This document shows, piece by piece, positions 33,082 to 42,731 of a stretch of 64,000 nt of DNA. Source of the stretch: Arthonia radiata (taxonomy: Eukaryota; Ascomycota; Arthoniomycetes; Arthoniales; Arthoniaceae); contig PSQN01000017.1 of assembly GCA_002989075.1 (NCBI GenBank), forward strand, positions 4,285,453 to 4,349,452, given 5' to 3'. The translations under genes were made by a program, and so were the position numbers. Every line of letters starts with the position of its first letter. The first letter of the stretch is position 1. The notes beneath the pieces were generated by a model that searched no databases, was not told the origin of the DNA, and was given only the letters and a program-made list of their open reading frames with translations.

Positions 33082-33659
33082 AAGGCGCGCTTCAGGCCAG
33101 TCACGACTATCAAGTTCACGCCGGACTTGACGACACCTGGTGCTCCTCCGCGTCTCACCACGAATGTGTACTACGGTCAAAAGCCCGAGACCTTCCGAAT
33201 GACGACGAGCGGTATGTTGATGAGCTCACAAGAGCCATCCGTGAATGGCGGTTAACGACTCAGCTTTAGCGAGGTGTTGAGGCGTGAAAGCGAAGACATG
33301 ATTGACGGACGTAGTAGCAGTGCAATGCAATGCAATGAACTTAAGTGATCGCTCCGAAGCATTCATGAACTCGTCACTCACAGTGTAGCTGAAGATATTG
33401 ACATGCTCTAGACGATCCGGGTTGTTGCAGAATCAAAACAGTGCTTGTGACAGTTTGAGGATGACTCTACCTGTCGTATATACAGTGTTCGCTGCGCTTT
33501 CCAGCGTTCAGCCTTCGTATCGCCACTGAGTGGCAGCGACCGGTGAGTAATGAAATGTTCTCAATGACTGACTGGTGCCAGCGTCCGGACGCCAGCGCTC
33601 CCAACATTGGCTCGTCAACACCACCTCCTCATCTCGCTGATCGGTCAGCCACCCAGAGC
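33082..33659. other. region downstream of TAF14 with an open same-frame extension
   Basis: From 33082 to 33252 the TAF14 frame remains open after its UAG and reads like coding sequence (FRPVTTIKFTPDLTTPG...). The rest shows a short caatg repeat near 33320-33335 and no supported gene. It may also hold a final exon of the convergent minus-strand gene ending near 33660. Confidence 0.4.
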
Positions 33660-33977
33660 CTACTTACCCTCCGGCTCTGGCTTCTTCTCTTTAGCCTGCC
33701 CAGCCGGCTTCCCACCTTGACCCGTGTTTGACATCTCTTGCTTAGCTGGACCTGGCTCAGCAGCCTTGGTGCCCTCACCGGCGGTGTCTGCAGCGGGCTG
33801 CTTGTTCCAGCTTAACTCGTCCCAGAGGCTGCGCGGCTGTTTCGTTGGAGGCGAGAAGGCCCCAGGCTTCTGGGTCTTCTGCGGGCCGATCGGCGTGGTG
33901 TCCCAGGGCTTGACGGGGTCGGAGCGCTTTTGGGACTTGGTGGAGCGCCCCCCGGTTGGCTGGGTGGTCTTGGGCAT
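33660..33977 (-). CDS. unrecognised basic/Pro-rich small protein (second of two same-frame ORFs)
   Basis: The ORF has 105 residues, starting MPKTTQPTGGRSTKSQKRSD. It contains a more ordered-looking centre (VKPWDTTPIGPQKTQKPGA, PRSLWDELSWNKQP) and a Lys/Pro/Glu-rich end. It lies in the same frame as the next upstream ORF and is separated from it by one UAG plus two codons. Its own stop lies within GGTAAGT, a perfect splice donor, so the true 3' end may be in a later exon to the left. No family is recognised. It could be an independent gene or the second half of one protein. Confidence 0.4.
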   Translation of the reverse strand: MPKTTQPTGGRSTKSQKRSDPVKPWDTTPIGPQKTQKPGAFSPPTKQPRSLWDELSWNKQPAADTAGEGTKAAEPGPAKQEMSNTGQGGKPAGQAKEKKPEPEGK

Positions 33978-33983
33978 CTTGCT

Positions 33984-34205
33984 CTAAGCCTTGCCCTTGC
34001 CCTTGCCTTGGTGCTGGTGCTGGTCTTGGGGTTGGGGTTGGGGTTGGTTCTGGCTGCTGTCCTGGTTCTGATGCTTGCCTTGCTTCTTGCTCTGCTTCTT
34101 GCTGGAGGCTGCCTCTTTGGCAGCGGCTTCTTGGTCTTCTTTTGCTTTCTTGGCTTTCTGGGATTTACGGATTGACGACCAGGTTTGCTTCTCTTTATCA
34201 CCCAT
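33984..34205 (-). CDS. unrecognised Lys/Gln-rich small protein (first of two same-frame ORFs)
   Basis: The ORF has 73 residues, starting MGDKEKQTWSSIRKSQKAKK and ending QHQHQGKGKGKA before UAG at 33984-33986. A basic amphipathic helix is followed by a Gln/Pro tract (NQPQPQPQDQHQHQ) encoded by a G-rich + strand run. It is followed in the same frame by the 105-residue ORF after the codons AGC AAG ATG. No intron that would remove the stop is evident. Function is unknown. Confidence 0.4.
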   Translation of the reverse strand: MGDKEKQTWSSIRKSQKAKKAKEDQEAAAKEAASSKKQSKKQGKHQNQDSSQNQPQPQPQDQHQHQGKGKGKA

Positions 34206-35461
34206 TGTTTGCAGTGGCGAGCGGGGGTCCGTTTGGGGTCACTAACGGCTTGTTTGATGGTCTGGAGTGTTCGTTGAGGTTCTGTGATAGCCAGGTAAGT
34301 TGATGACGTTGCTCCAGTATGGATATTTTACTGACACTTGGCATGAACGCTCTTGTAGGGTATGATAGCCGCAGAATTGTCTCTGGAGCTGAAGAACGAG
34401 TAAATTTTCTGATGGCGAAGACGTAAGAAGAGGAGGAAAGGGAAAAGAGCAGAGAGAGAAGCAAGCTCAATAAATACTCGCGAGGATGAGGGTGGTGACG
34501 TCCGTCGATTGCACATTCTGGGCAGAGCTCCGCAATGACCTCACGCTTTCCCCCCAATTGAGGCCGACAAGCTGGTCGCGAAGCCCAAGAATCCTGATTT
34601 TGGGCATCGCCAAGCCACGGAAAATGGCGGTCAATAGGTGTCGTCCACAATTTTCGCTCGAAGGTATGAGGGGTCTGGGGTGTTTTCTCGCTTGGACTGC
34701 TGGAGCCAGGGAGCTACCGTATGGTTGTGCGGTATGTCATTCGGAAAAGGCCTGCGAGCTGCTCGAGAATTCCTGGCCGTGGGCCAATTGCTGCCGGTGA
34801 AGATCACGGCGTCATCGGATTGCTGGAGTCGGCGAGACACCTAGGTTGGGCTTTAAAGCTCTCGAGGGTGAACCGAGCATAAGAGCTGGGCGGTCCGATC
34901 CGCTGATCCATCTGCATGGGCCGGCCCGTCTCTTGAATGTCCGAGAAGAAAGGTTTTGTGCCACTTGGGGAGCCATAAGGACCTTGACCATGGGGACGAA
35001 CCAGTTCATGGTGGTTGGCTGGACGATACCACGACAATTTCTCGATCTTGACGAGGCGGGTGGGTCTTTTATGTTCTCGACATGCTTGCTGAATCTCTGA
35101 AGAGCTTGGGGAAGGCAAAAGCAAACATCTCACGATTGGTCGATTGAGCGCAGCGGTGTCGTGGACCAACCAAATCTCTTGTCATTTGTTGCGCTCGAAG
35201 GGCCTACGTAACTCAAATTGCGAAAATTTTGGGAGGCTTTTAACCAGCGTAAGCCTTGTTTCAGGCAAACTAACGTGCTGTTGATTGCTAATATATATAG
35301 AGTGGAGATTGTGCCTCATGGCTTCATTCAGTTCTTCATTCATGCGTCCATCGACCTACGTTCGCGATTGCTCAAGCGGCAGTGAAGGTTGGTTGTGGCT
35401 GGCCGCCCCTGAACTGGCCCACCACACAGGAGGCTGTCTTGGGCCCTTCATGTGGTTATCA
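34206..35461. other. intergenic region, 1.25 kb
   Basis: Two ORFs of 100-120 codons occur on opposite strands (34486-34800 and 34804-35169), but both lack homology that I can see and have Trp/Pro/Arg-rich chance-like composition. Nothing supported. Confidence 0.4.
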
Positions 35462-36055
35462 TCAACGACGACGAGGAGCCCAGTCGTATGTCTTGATGCA
35501 CTCCCATGTGACCTGGGCGTCAGTCGACTCCCTGGCGCGGCCTCCCCCATGAGACTTGCTGGGCCTGCTAGCAGTTTCCTCGGAGCTCGTGGACGGCAAG
35601 GCCGCATAGTGCAGAACTGAGGCACGAGGTGTAGTCGCTGCGGAGGCATGAGGTATAGTCGCTCCAGAAGCACGAGGTGTAGTCGCTCCAGAGGACTCAG
35701 CCGACCCCGCCTCCAGCTCGGGCTGGAATGAATCGTTTTCGGGCGGCGCCGGGCTCATCCATACACCTTTGTCCTTCAACACCTTGGAAGTTCCTGAAGT
35801 GTTGTCTACAATGGAGGAAGCGTAGTCGAAGATCGAGCCGGATGGCATCTCGTACATAGATGGAGCACTGGCGTTGCTCGACGAGCGGCTTGACGCCGGC
35901 GAAGAGGATTCAGAAGGTGCGGTGACCTCAAAATCTGCCTTCCTGGCGTTACGCTCAGGCTTCGCCTTGTTGTGGGTTTTACCTAGGGGTAGGGACGCCG
36001 CAGAGCGTGAAGGTGGGATCCCCGCTGAGGTGCCTTTGTTACGTTTGGGAGGCAT
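35462..36055 (-). CDS. unrecognised Ser/Ala-rich protein with octapeptide repeats
   Basis: A single exon encodes 197 residues from the first ATG in frame (MPPKRNKGTSAG). It is Ser/Pro/Ala-rich and largely disordered. It has a basic N-terminus (KTHNKAKPERNARKADFEV), a central acidic/aromatic segment (MYEMPSGSIFDYASSIVDNTSG, DKGVWMSPAPPENDSFQPE) and three octapeptides (GATTPRAS, GATIPHAS, AATTPRAS). It ends VTWECIKTYDWAPRRR. No family is recognised. The Trp/Tyr-containing end and the continuous frame argue for a real gene, but lineage restriction is likely. Confidence 0.5.
   Translation of the reverse strand: MPPKRNKGTSAGIPPSRSAASLPLGKTHNKAKPERNARKADFEVTAPSESSSPASSRSSSNASAPSMYEMPSGSIFDYASSIVDNTSGTSKVLKDKGVWMSPAPPENDSFQPELEAGSAESSGATTPRASGATIPHASAATTPRASVLHYAALPSTSSEETASRPSKSHGGGRARESTDAQVTWECIKTYDWAPRRR
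35619..35690 (-). repeat. three 24-bp coding repeats
   Basis: Three adjacent 24-bp units with few differences encode the octapeptides GATTPRAS, GATIPHAS and AATTPRAS. Confidence 0.75.
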
Positions 36056-36945
36056 TCCACTGGCGGATCCACGCCCGAGGGTTTTTAACGATGACAAGAG
36101 ATGGTAAGAATGCTAGGGTCTGGTAAGGTCTGGTGCAGATGACAAGAATTTGGTAAAGATGATAATGTTCCAGTCAAGACGAGGAGATAGGAAGAAAGAA
36201 CTCATACGTCAGCTTAGGCAGCTATGTGCAAATGCTGTCATAGCCCAGGCAATGACCCTTTCCAGCTTTACTACTTACAGGCTTTTGCCACATATCAACT
36301 TCGTCAATTCGACACTGACCATGTTCACAGCTCTAATAGCAGAACATTGACCATCTGCTGCACTACCTTTGACAGTAATTTCAGGATACTGGCCATGCGC
36401 TAAAGACCGCGAGATCGACCCACCGAGCTGCACCATACGCGCTGCAAGATACATAGTATCTCCCTCTGGATTCGGGCACAGAAACCATGCCCAACACAAT
36501 CACCACTGGGATCGATCAGCAAGCCAAACTCCACCAGGAGATCTGCACCTACTTCGCTATTCTTCACATTCCTGAACTCAATAACAAGCATTTATGAGCT
36601 CTGCAGCATGACCGGGCACTTTTTTCATGTTTGCAGAGAGACAGCTGATGTCCCACTCCAACTTCTACGGGCCCACAGCGAACAACAACCAGCACGCATC
36701 GGCCTTGTATACACTCGCAGTCCTCAGTCTCAGTCGTCTGATTTTTGCCCACGTGGCATGCGCGTGTATAGCAGTCAGTATGATGGAAGACTGACGATTC
36801 TTGGCGAGGTCTGAGCATGGAACTTCTTGAAACTTTAAGGCGATCCTCCCTCCCTGTCCTTGATTACTTCTCTTCGACATTGGTGAGCATACGTCCAACC
36901 ACTCAACCTCGACTACTAAACGTAAAATCCAGCGCGTTCACAGCA
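36056..36945. other. intergenic region and 5' leader of the 406-residue protein gene
   Basis: Mostly featureless. At 36881-36930 there is a convincing 50-nt intron (GTGAGC donor, TACTAAAC branch, cag acceptor). It would break the frame if translation began at the ATG at 36817, so it probably lies in the 5'UTR. Confidence 0.45.
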
Positions 36946-38221
36946 ATGCTGCTGCCAACGGCCCAAATGTCAGGAGAAAATCAACATCCGCCGCCTTCTT
37001 ACGAGACTGCCTGCAACAGCCGACCCGAGCTGCAGCAGAACTCACCCCCTCGCCGATTGCGGTTCACGCGGATACGCAATATACTTTCAAAATTTACTCG
37101 ACGAAAACCCGTCGACTGTAATCCCGCAGACGAGCAGGAGAGGCTTCCGCCAAACAGACCCGTCCAACGAAAACCAGTGCCGCCCAGGTCTGCACCGCAG
37201 CTGTCCGTATACGAGCAACTCAAGCCCGCCGAATACGCTAATATCAACCTCGTGCTGTGCGCAAGCTGCCAGAAACTCCACACCCGCCCTCCCGTCCCGA
37301 ATTCCTACAGCATCGGGGGTACGCACTGTGACGCCAACGGCCAGCGCATCACGGTTGGTGGCACGAAAGGTCTGAGCTGGTGGCATGCCCATCTCGTCAT
37401 GCGTGGGCACCTCCTCTCGCCTGATCATGGCATGGGACTCGAAGTCATAGACGTGCCGCAGGACTGGCACTTCGCAGACTGGCAGATCACCTCTCAGATG
37501 AGAGTGGTGGACGCACGACTGCTTTATCGCGTGACAGCACGCAGGCGGCTGAGACTGCAAAATATCAAAGAGGGTTGGGGCGCCATACCCGCCTGCAATC
37601 ACCTCGTCCAGTCCAAAGGGTTACAGCAGGCGGTACAAGCGACCGTTTTGACCTTCACGGCTAAGGGTGCGAGAGAGACGGTTGAGGGCCCATTGCACCG
37701 GTGCGTGCACTGTCCTTCTGAGGTCAAAGCGACGGTGTGGGAGGTACTCTACGAAGCGAGGGGTGTGAGGACCAGGGCAAAGGGAGAGTACAGGATCGAG
37801 GTGACGAGGTACATCGACGCTGGGCGGTGCGAGTCCCCCGATGAGTGGGAATGGCGCGCTTTGAGGTCCGCGTCGAACAGAGGGGTGAAAGGTTCGCGGC
37901 CGTATGACCTAGGTCCATATGGGAGTGTGGAGGCAAGATTTGAGGGCACGCCTGAGCCGGAGCGCGTGAAGCCGCTGTGTGCTGAACCGGTCAAGGTGCG
38001 TCAATGTTGCTTTGCAAATTATGATGCGGAGTGCTCACAATGACAGACAGGCAAAGGATACTAGCCGAACTACCAGCAGCTTTACTTTCACCTACGAAAC
38101 TTTCTCCGAAAGCAGAAGAAGCAGCGGGAGTGCTTCTGGGTCTGGCGGGGATTTCAGAAGCGCAACACGGTCGCATAGCACACGGACGGGATATAGCCAG
38201 TCGCGAGAATGGTATAGGTGA
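36946..38221 (+). CDS. unrecognised Cys-motif protein, F-box-associated-like C-terminal region
   Basis: Two exons give about 406 residues: 36946-37995 and 38051-38221 (55-nt intron, donor GTGCGT, acceptor acag). The start is uncertain: ATGs at 36817, 36946 and 36967 are in frame, and a likely 5'UTR intron argues against the first. The N-terminus has PPPSYET and a basic stretch (RRLRFTRIRNILSKFTRRK). The central region, LVLCASCQKLHTRPPVP, HCDANGQRI, WWHAHLVMRGHLLSPDHG, then RCVHCPSEVKATVWEVLYEARG and ESPDEWEWRALR, resembles the cysteine-containing C-terminal parts of many expanded fungal F-box-type proteins. That is recall, not a verified match, and no F-box is visible here. The tail is Ser/Arg/Gly-rich. 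Confidence 0.65.
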
Positions 38222-39317
38222 GCGAGACCAATCCTGGGTTAGTGTAGCTTGATCATGGGTTTGAGATTGTCTTTGGAGTTGTCCGCAGAGAGTGAGAAGG
38301 GCAACGAAGTCGAAGGGTCAAACGGAAGTCAGACGTTCATCGACAGAAGCTCTGAAGGTTACTTTTTTGAGCGCGCAGACGAGTCCCTCAAACTCCATGC
38401 TGGCATCGAAACTCTAATGCAACCATGCTATGCGGTGGGTGGGTGAAGTCACTACTAAGAGTATTTGGATTCTGAATGTTTTTTCTCACCAAGCATTTAT
38501 ATTTATTCTGCGCAAAGATCAATGATTCACCGCGGTCCATATGGAACGCAACGTATAATCCTGGAGGGTTCGTTTGCCCGATGTGCTAATACTGAACTAT
38601 CAACCAATGGGCAGCGCGAGGCAACCACGACATGGAGGAGCAAGCTGTTTGCAGTGACGGCCCCTTTGACACATCTAAAAGGCAAGCACTTTGATATCTT
38701 CGCTGGTGTTAGCATTAACGAAACGCTGAAGCCTCAGCTTGATGATTTGCCGTTCACTATGTCAATCTTGCGGTCTTCGATGTTCACAGCCCACGTGTAA
38801 TCAGAGTTCAATAAATTTAGCAGCCTAGATTTATTAAGCTGATGCCTTCGCCCAAGTACTTCGTCAGACTTCGCAATTCTGTACATCAGCAGTTACGTCC
38901 GGCCACCACGACCGTAGACACCACAACGGGGCTACTGCCTCGTCTGACAGCTGTAACTTTGTATGTCAGCCGCATTGCTACTCTAGTACTTCTTTTCCCT
39001 CTTCCTCGAGTATGCACACTCCCTCTCCTCTTGACCTCATTCCGTAGAATCTCTGCTCCCTCATTTTCTGTACTCAAACTCAACCTCTACCTCTGTGGGC
39101 TTTTCAACTCCCTGTCTTCCTCTTTGCAACACCAGCGGACGCACGCCAACATCTCAATCCTACCAAACAGTAAAACAATCCACAATCTCCTCACCACAAC
39201 CTACACCCTCATCTTTAAAACCTCACAACCACCATTCAAGCAACTCATCAACGCACTTCTTTCTATTAATCGCTCATTGCAAACACCACAGACAATTGTG
39301 CGGACAACATAAGCGGA
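38222..39317. other. intergenic region with C/T-rich leader
   Basis: No supported gene. From about 38960 to 39310 the + strand is strongly C/T/A-rich, which creates a spurious 156-codon ORF but looks like the promoter and leader of the small Tyr-rich ORF at 39318. Confidence 0.45.
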
Positions 39318-39566
39318 ATGCCAACAATCTACTACCCCTACTCCACAACCTTCGTCCCATACTACCAGTCTCGGTCCCGGTCTCATCGCTACCGGCCCTA
39401 TTATGACTACCGCCAAAGGCCATCTGTGTGGTACACCCCCACTTACTGTGATGGGCCGCTGTGTGCGTACCGCGGGAGAGTCTATCCGAATTGTGCGGGG
39501 CCCAGTTGCGCTCTGAGGAGAGGGTTCTATGCGGAGTTGTTGAGGGGGCCGCGGTATTGGGGGTGA
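39318..39566 (+). CDS. small Tyr/Arg-rich protein, 82 residues
   Basis: A short ORF behind a pyrimidine-rich leader, starting MPTIYYPYSTTFVPYYQSRS. The composition is unusual: 16 Tyr and 12 Arg in 82 residues, with four cysteines in the second half (YCDGPLCAY, NCAGPSCAL) forming two GPxCA repeats. It has no signal peptide and no family that I recognise. The stop codon is the first three bases of a 17-bp minisatellite. The paired cysteine repeats favour a real small protein. Confidence 0.5.
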   Translation: MPTIYYPYSTTFVPYYQSRSRSHRYRPYYDYRQRPSVWYTPTYCDGPLCAYRGRVYPNCAGPSCALRRGFYAELLRGPRYWG

Positions 39567-39660
39567 TGAGGAGGAGGGATTGATGAGGAGGAGGGATTGA
39601 TGAGGAGGAGGGATTGATGAGGAGGAGGGATTGATGAGGAGGAGGGATTGATGAGGAGGG
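39564..39660 (+). repeat. 17-bp minisatellite, five full copies plus a partial
   Basis: The unit is tgatgaggaggagggat, repeated without change five times and then truncated. It is strongly purine-rich on the + strand and begins with the TGA stop of the Tyr-rich ORF. Confidence 0.9.
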
Positions 39661-40494
39661 AAGAGCTTTTAGGAGACGTATACGGGGATGTGATCTAGCT
39701 GAGAGCGAGGAGTGGTCGAGGGTGTGAGTCAGTTAGGGCGACAGTAAGGAGAGGAAGAGGGCGAGTTTCGTACGGAGAGGTGGCATGGGTGCGTGTGTGG
39801 GCTATGGACTTGTCTAGGGGATCAGTGAACATTTTCCGTTCGGTCTCTGGACAACGCTAGCATCAGAGTCGATTGTGAATAGTCGAGCTCAACAAGCAAT
39901 GCATCCGTGTTCAAAGAACAGGAGATGGAAAACAAGATAGATATTAATGACGAGAAGCTTGTTGAATGCAGAATCCATCTTAGGACGTCAAGTTCAGTTG
40001 TCACACGAGTTGCTTTGCTCGCATGACGTTTCTAAAGCATTCGTAGTACGATACTTTCTGCAGGTAATGTTGTCTGTGACTTGCTGCTAATCGAGTCAAG
40101 AGGAGAAAGCTTTGGTACTTCAAGGGTGCTTGCGGTCGATCCGTCCGATGCCGACCGTACGACATCCGATGAGCGAAGACAAGCGAGAAAATCTACGTTC
40201 GACTCAGCAATGCGTCCTCGAGAGATCAGACTCGAGAGAGAGCATGATACTCAACGTTATAGGAGTTGTCCAGTGGCAGTGATCAGTGGCCTCTGAAGTA
40301 TTCACGTGACCTCGTAAGGTGGTAGTCTCGTAATAATTTGCATCGCTGTTCAAAGTAGTTACATAAGCCCATTGGCGGACGATGGGTACATACAGAAAAG
40401 ACATATCCCCGGGCTTCTCTGATCTTCCATGCTGGCTCATCCCCCTATCACTCCCATGACTTGCCCAAATTTGTGCCCCGAGTTAGAGTGATAT
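39661..40494. other. intergenic region
   Basis: 3' flanks of convergent genes. No gene recognised. Confidence 0.5.
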
Positions 40495-41765
40495 TCAACC
40501 AAAAGGTCGGCCGGTGGAGCTGCGACCGTCAAACTCGGTCCGCGTTTCGGTCCGCGCGTATGCACCGCCAGTGCTTCCATATTCCCTGACACGAGCGTCA
40601 GTACATGCGGAACTGCATGGTGGAGATCTAGGACTCACCTCTCTTGCTCGCGCCTGCGTCTGAGAGCGGCAAGCCTCTTCTTCTTGGTATAGTAGTTGAT
40701 GTACACCCCGATTGCGAACGCAACAACATTGAAAAATGGCACCCAGTACTGCTCAGGCAGGAACTGCTGTGCAAAGGCGAGAGCCAACGGGCTGCTGATC
40801 CAGCTGACGCGCATGACAGGCAAGAAGCCTGCACGCACGGTAGCGCGGACTTGATGGAACGTCCGCGCCCCTGCGATGATCGCAATGGCAACAAGCTGGA
40901 TCGTGTTTTGGAGTGGTGAGACAATGAGGTTGGAAAACAAGATCTGGAAGATCTTGGACTTGAGCGAAGTACGATTGGCGAAGAGGAAATGCATGAACTT
41001 GACCATTACATGACCGATAGGTGCCGCGATGAAACCACCGAACACAGCCATCTTGGGCACGCGCGAGGTGAAATAGTTGCCGTCGCGGTTGCGGTCTTGG
41101 GCGATCCAGGAGGCGAGTAGTTCTTGGAAGCCGGAGGAGACACCCGAGGTGAGCATCTTCGTGCGGAGCGGGTTCTTCTCGAGCTCCTTGAGGTAGGCCT
41201 GGTGCACAAAGTCAGTGAATTGTCTCACAGGGAAAGAGACTGTGCTTACCGCGAGGTAGCCATTAGCACCCTCGCCTTTGGTGATGGCCTCACCAAACCG
41301 GTGCAGTCTTGGATGCTTGCTCTTCTTGTGTTCCGCTGAGTGTTCTCCAAAGTTGTGCTCTTGACCCTCGAATCTCTTGCTGGACTCACCAGCACGCTCA
41401 GTGACGTCCTCCTCTTTGCTGCGGAAGCGATCACCGAAGCCTTTCACATTCTCTTTGACACGGTCGCGAAAGCCTCGACCGCCATCTTCCCCACGCTCGG
41501 CATAGTCACGGCCTCGATCATCGACGCGCGTAGTGGTCTCTTCACGAAAGCTGCGCTCTTGGAAGCGGTCGCCGCGATCACCGCGATCATCGAGACGATC
41601 CTGTTCGAAGCGTGTCGCGTTGTCGTCGTAGCGGTCTCGTGGTGCTGGACCATCTCTGTAGCGGGGTCCGTCGTCGAAGCGAGGACCGTCTTGGTATCTG
41701 CCGGGCCCGTCGTAGCCAGGTCCGTCGGTCTCCCGGACCGTCTCTCGGAATTTGACGGAGGACAT
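40495..41765 (-). CDS. Mpv17/PMP22-family membrane protein with charged N-terminal extension
   Basis: Three exons give 388 residues: 41250-41765, 40639-41198 and 40495-40585. The first 140 residues are extremely Arg/Asp/Gly-rich with DGP repeats (YDGPGRYQDGPRFDDGPRYRDGP) and DRGDRGDRF. The Mpv17 core follows: YLKELEKNPLRTKMLTSGVSSGFQELLASWIAQD, the conserved GGFIAAPIGHVMVKFMHFLF, SNLIVSPLQNTIQLVAIAI, and the terminal WISSPLALAFAQQFLPEQYWVPFFNVVAFAIGVYINYY. Family members sit in inner mitochondrial or peroxisomal membranes. The 51-nt intron 1 is in frame and stop-free. Intron 2 (53 nt, TACTGAC branch) has a donor whose retention gives an immediate TGA. The last exon adds EYGSTGGAYARTETRTEFDG. 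Confidence 0.85.
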
Positions 41766-42731
41766 GTTCGATGCGTTTGCGTGCGTTCAAAGATTGATTT
41801 CGACTAGGTCATGCGACTGTTGCTGCGTATGACGTTCAGTACCGCACTTTCTCGAGCTTTGGAACACGCTCAAGCTCGTCGCAGGGCGGCGGTCACGGAA
41901 CCGCGGCCACTTGCTTTCCGAGACTACCCGACGTGTGCGAAATTGCTCAATATTGTGGGCGAGCGTGGATAGCGCGAGCGTGGATGATGGTCAGGCTCCA
42001 TGAGCAGACTGGATGCAATGTTTAGCCAAGCATTAGCGTAGTTGCCACGACAACAGCCTCTACCAGACTCTTGGCGCTCGCTTGCGTTTCTCTGATCCAC
42101 TTCGACGATCATCATCACTTCTATCTGCATCGTCACGCTATTAGATGGCCTTCTAGTACTGTCATTCATCACAGCGCGAGAGCGCAGCAGCCGTGATGTG
42201 TTTGATGGGGTGTGAACGAGGGGACTGCTTTATATGCGGAGGCTGTTGCATCCACTTGCTCCAGCAAGGAGAACGGCGAGTACGAGGCCGGTTATGATTT
42301 CTAGTGATTTTCTGGAGATGCGAAGATAGCAGAAGAGAGACGGTGTAAATCCACGCTCTGCAAGATGCGGTGCTGTAAAAAGGCGACAGCATGTCTTGGA
42401 AGGTATTGGGCAAGAATCGTTGCGAGTAGGGAGCGTCACTTTCATCTCATCAACCAACCCCACAACCCTAAGCCTACGAAGCGGTGACCGATCATCATTT
42501 GCAAAATCTCTCACCTTCGCCATCCGCCTCCACCCTGTCGAAAGAGCACTCCAACCGCCTCTGTGCGCTCACACGTATATACCCCTTCCGTTTGCTCACA
42601 GCGTCAGCTGACTACTGTAAACAACTGCTCTCAACAGATTGACAAGCTGCACTGGGATGAAACAAGTTGGCGCGGTTGCCGGATAGGAAAGTCCACTGTG
42701 CAAGCCGACTCACCGCCTGCTCTTACTCGAC
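41766..42731. promoter_or_regulatory. divergent promoter region, Mpv17-like / Cys-motif protein
   Basis: About 970 bp between divergent starts. It holds two chance-like minus-strand ORFs of 80-100 codons (42162-42523) and no other supported feature. Confidence 0.4.

Noticed and set aside
34486-35169. ORFs of 104 and 121 codons on opposite strands
   Set aside because: No motif, no leader signature, no splice support, and composition typical of random frames.
36275-36591. Two overlapping minus-strand ORFs that read like pieces of one small protein
   Set aside because: The frames do not join by a credible intron and I recognise no family, so there is too little support for a gene.
38842-39312. 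156-codon + strand ORF
   Set aside because: It lies in a pyrimidine-rich leader, has skewed Leu/Ser/Thr composition and no motif; it looks like a by-product of the C/T tract.
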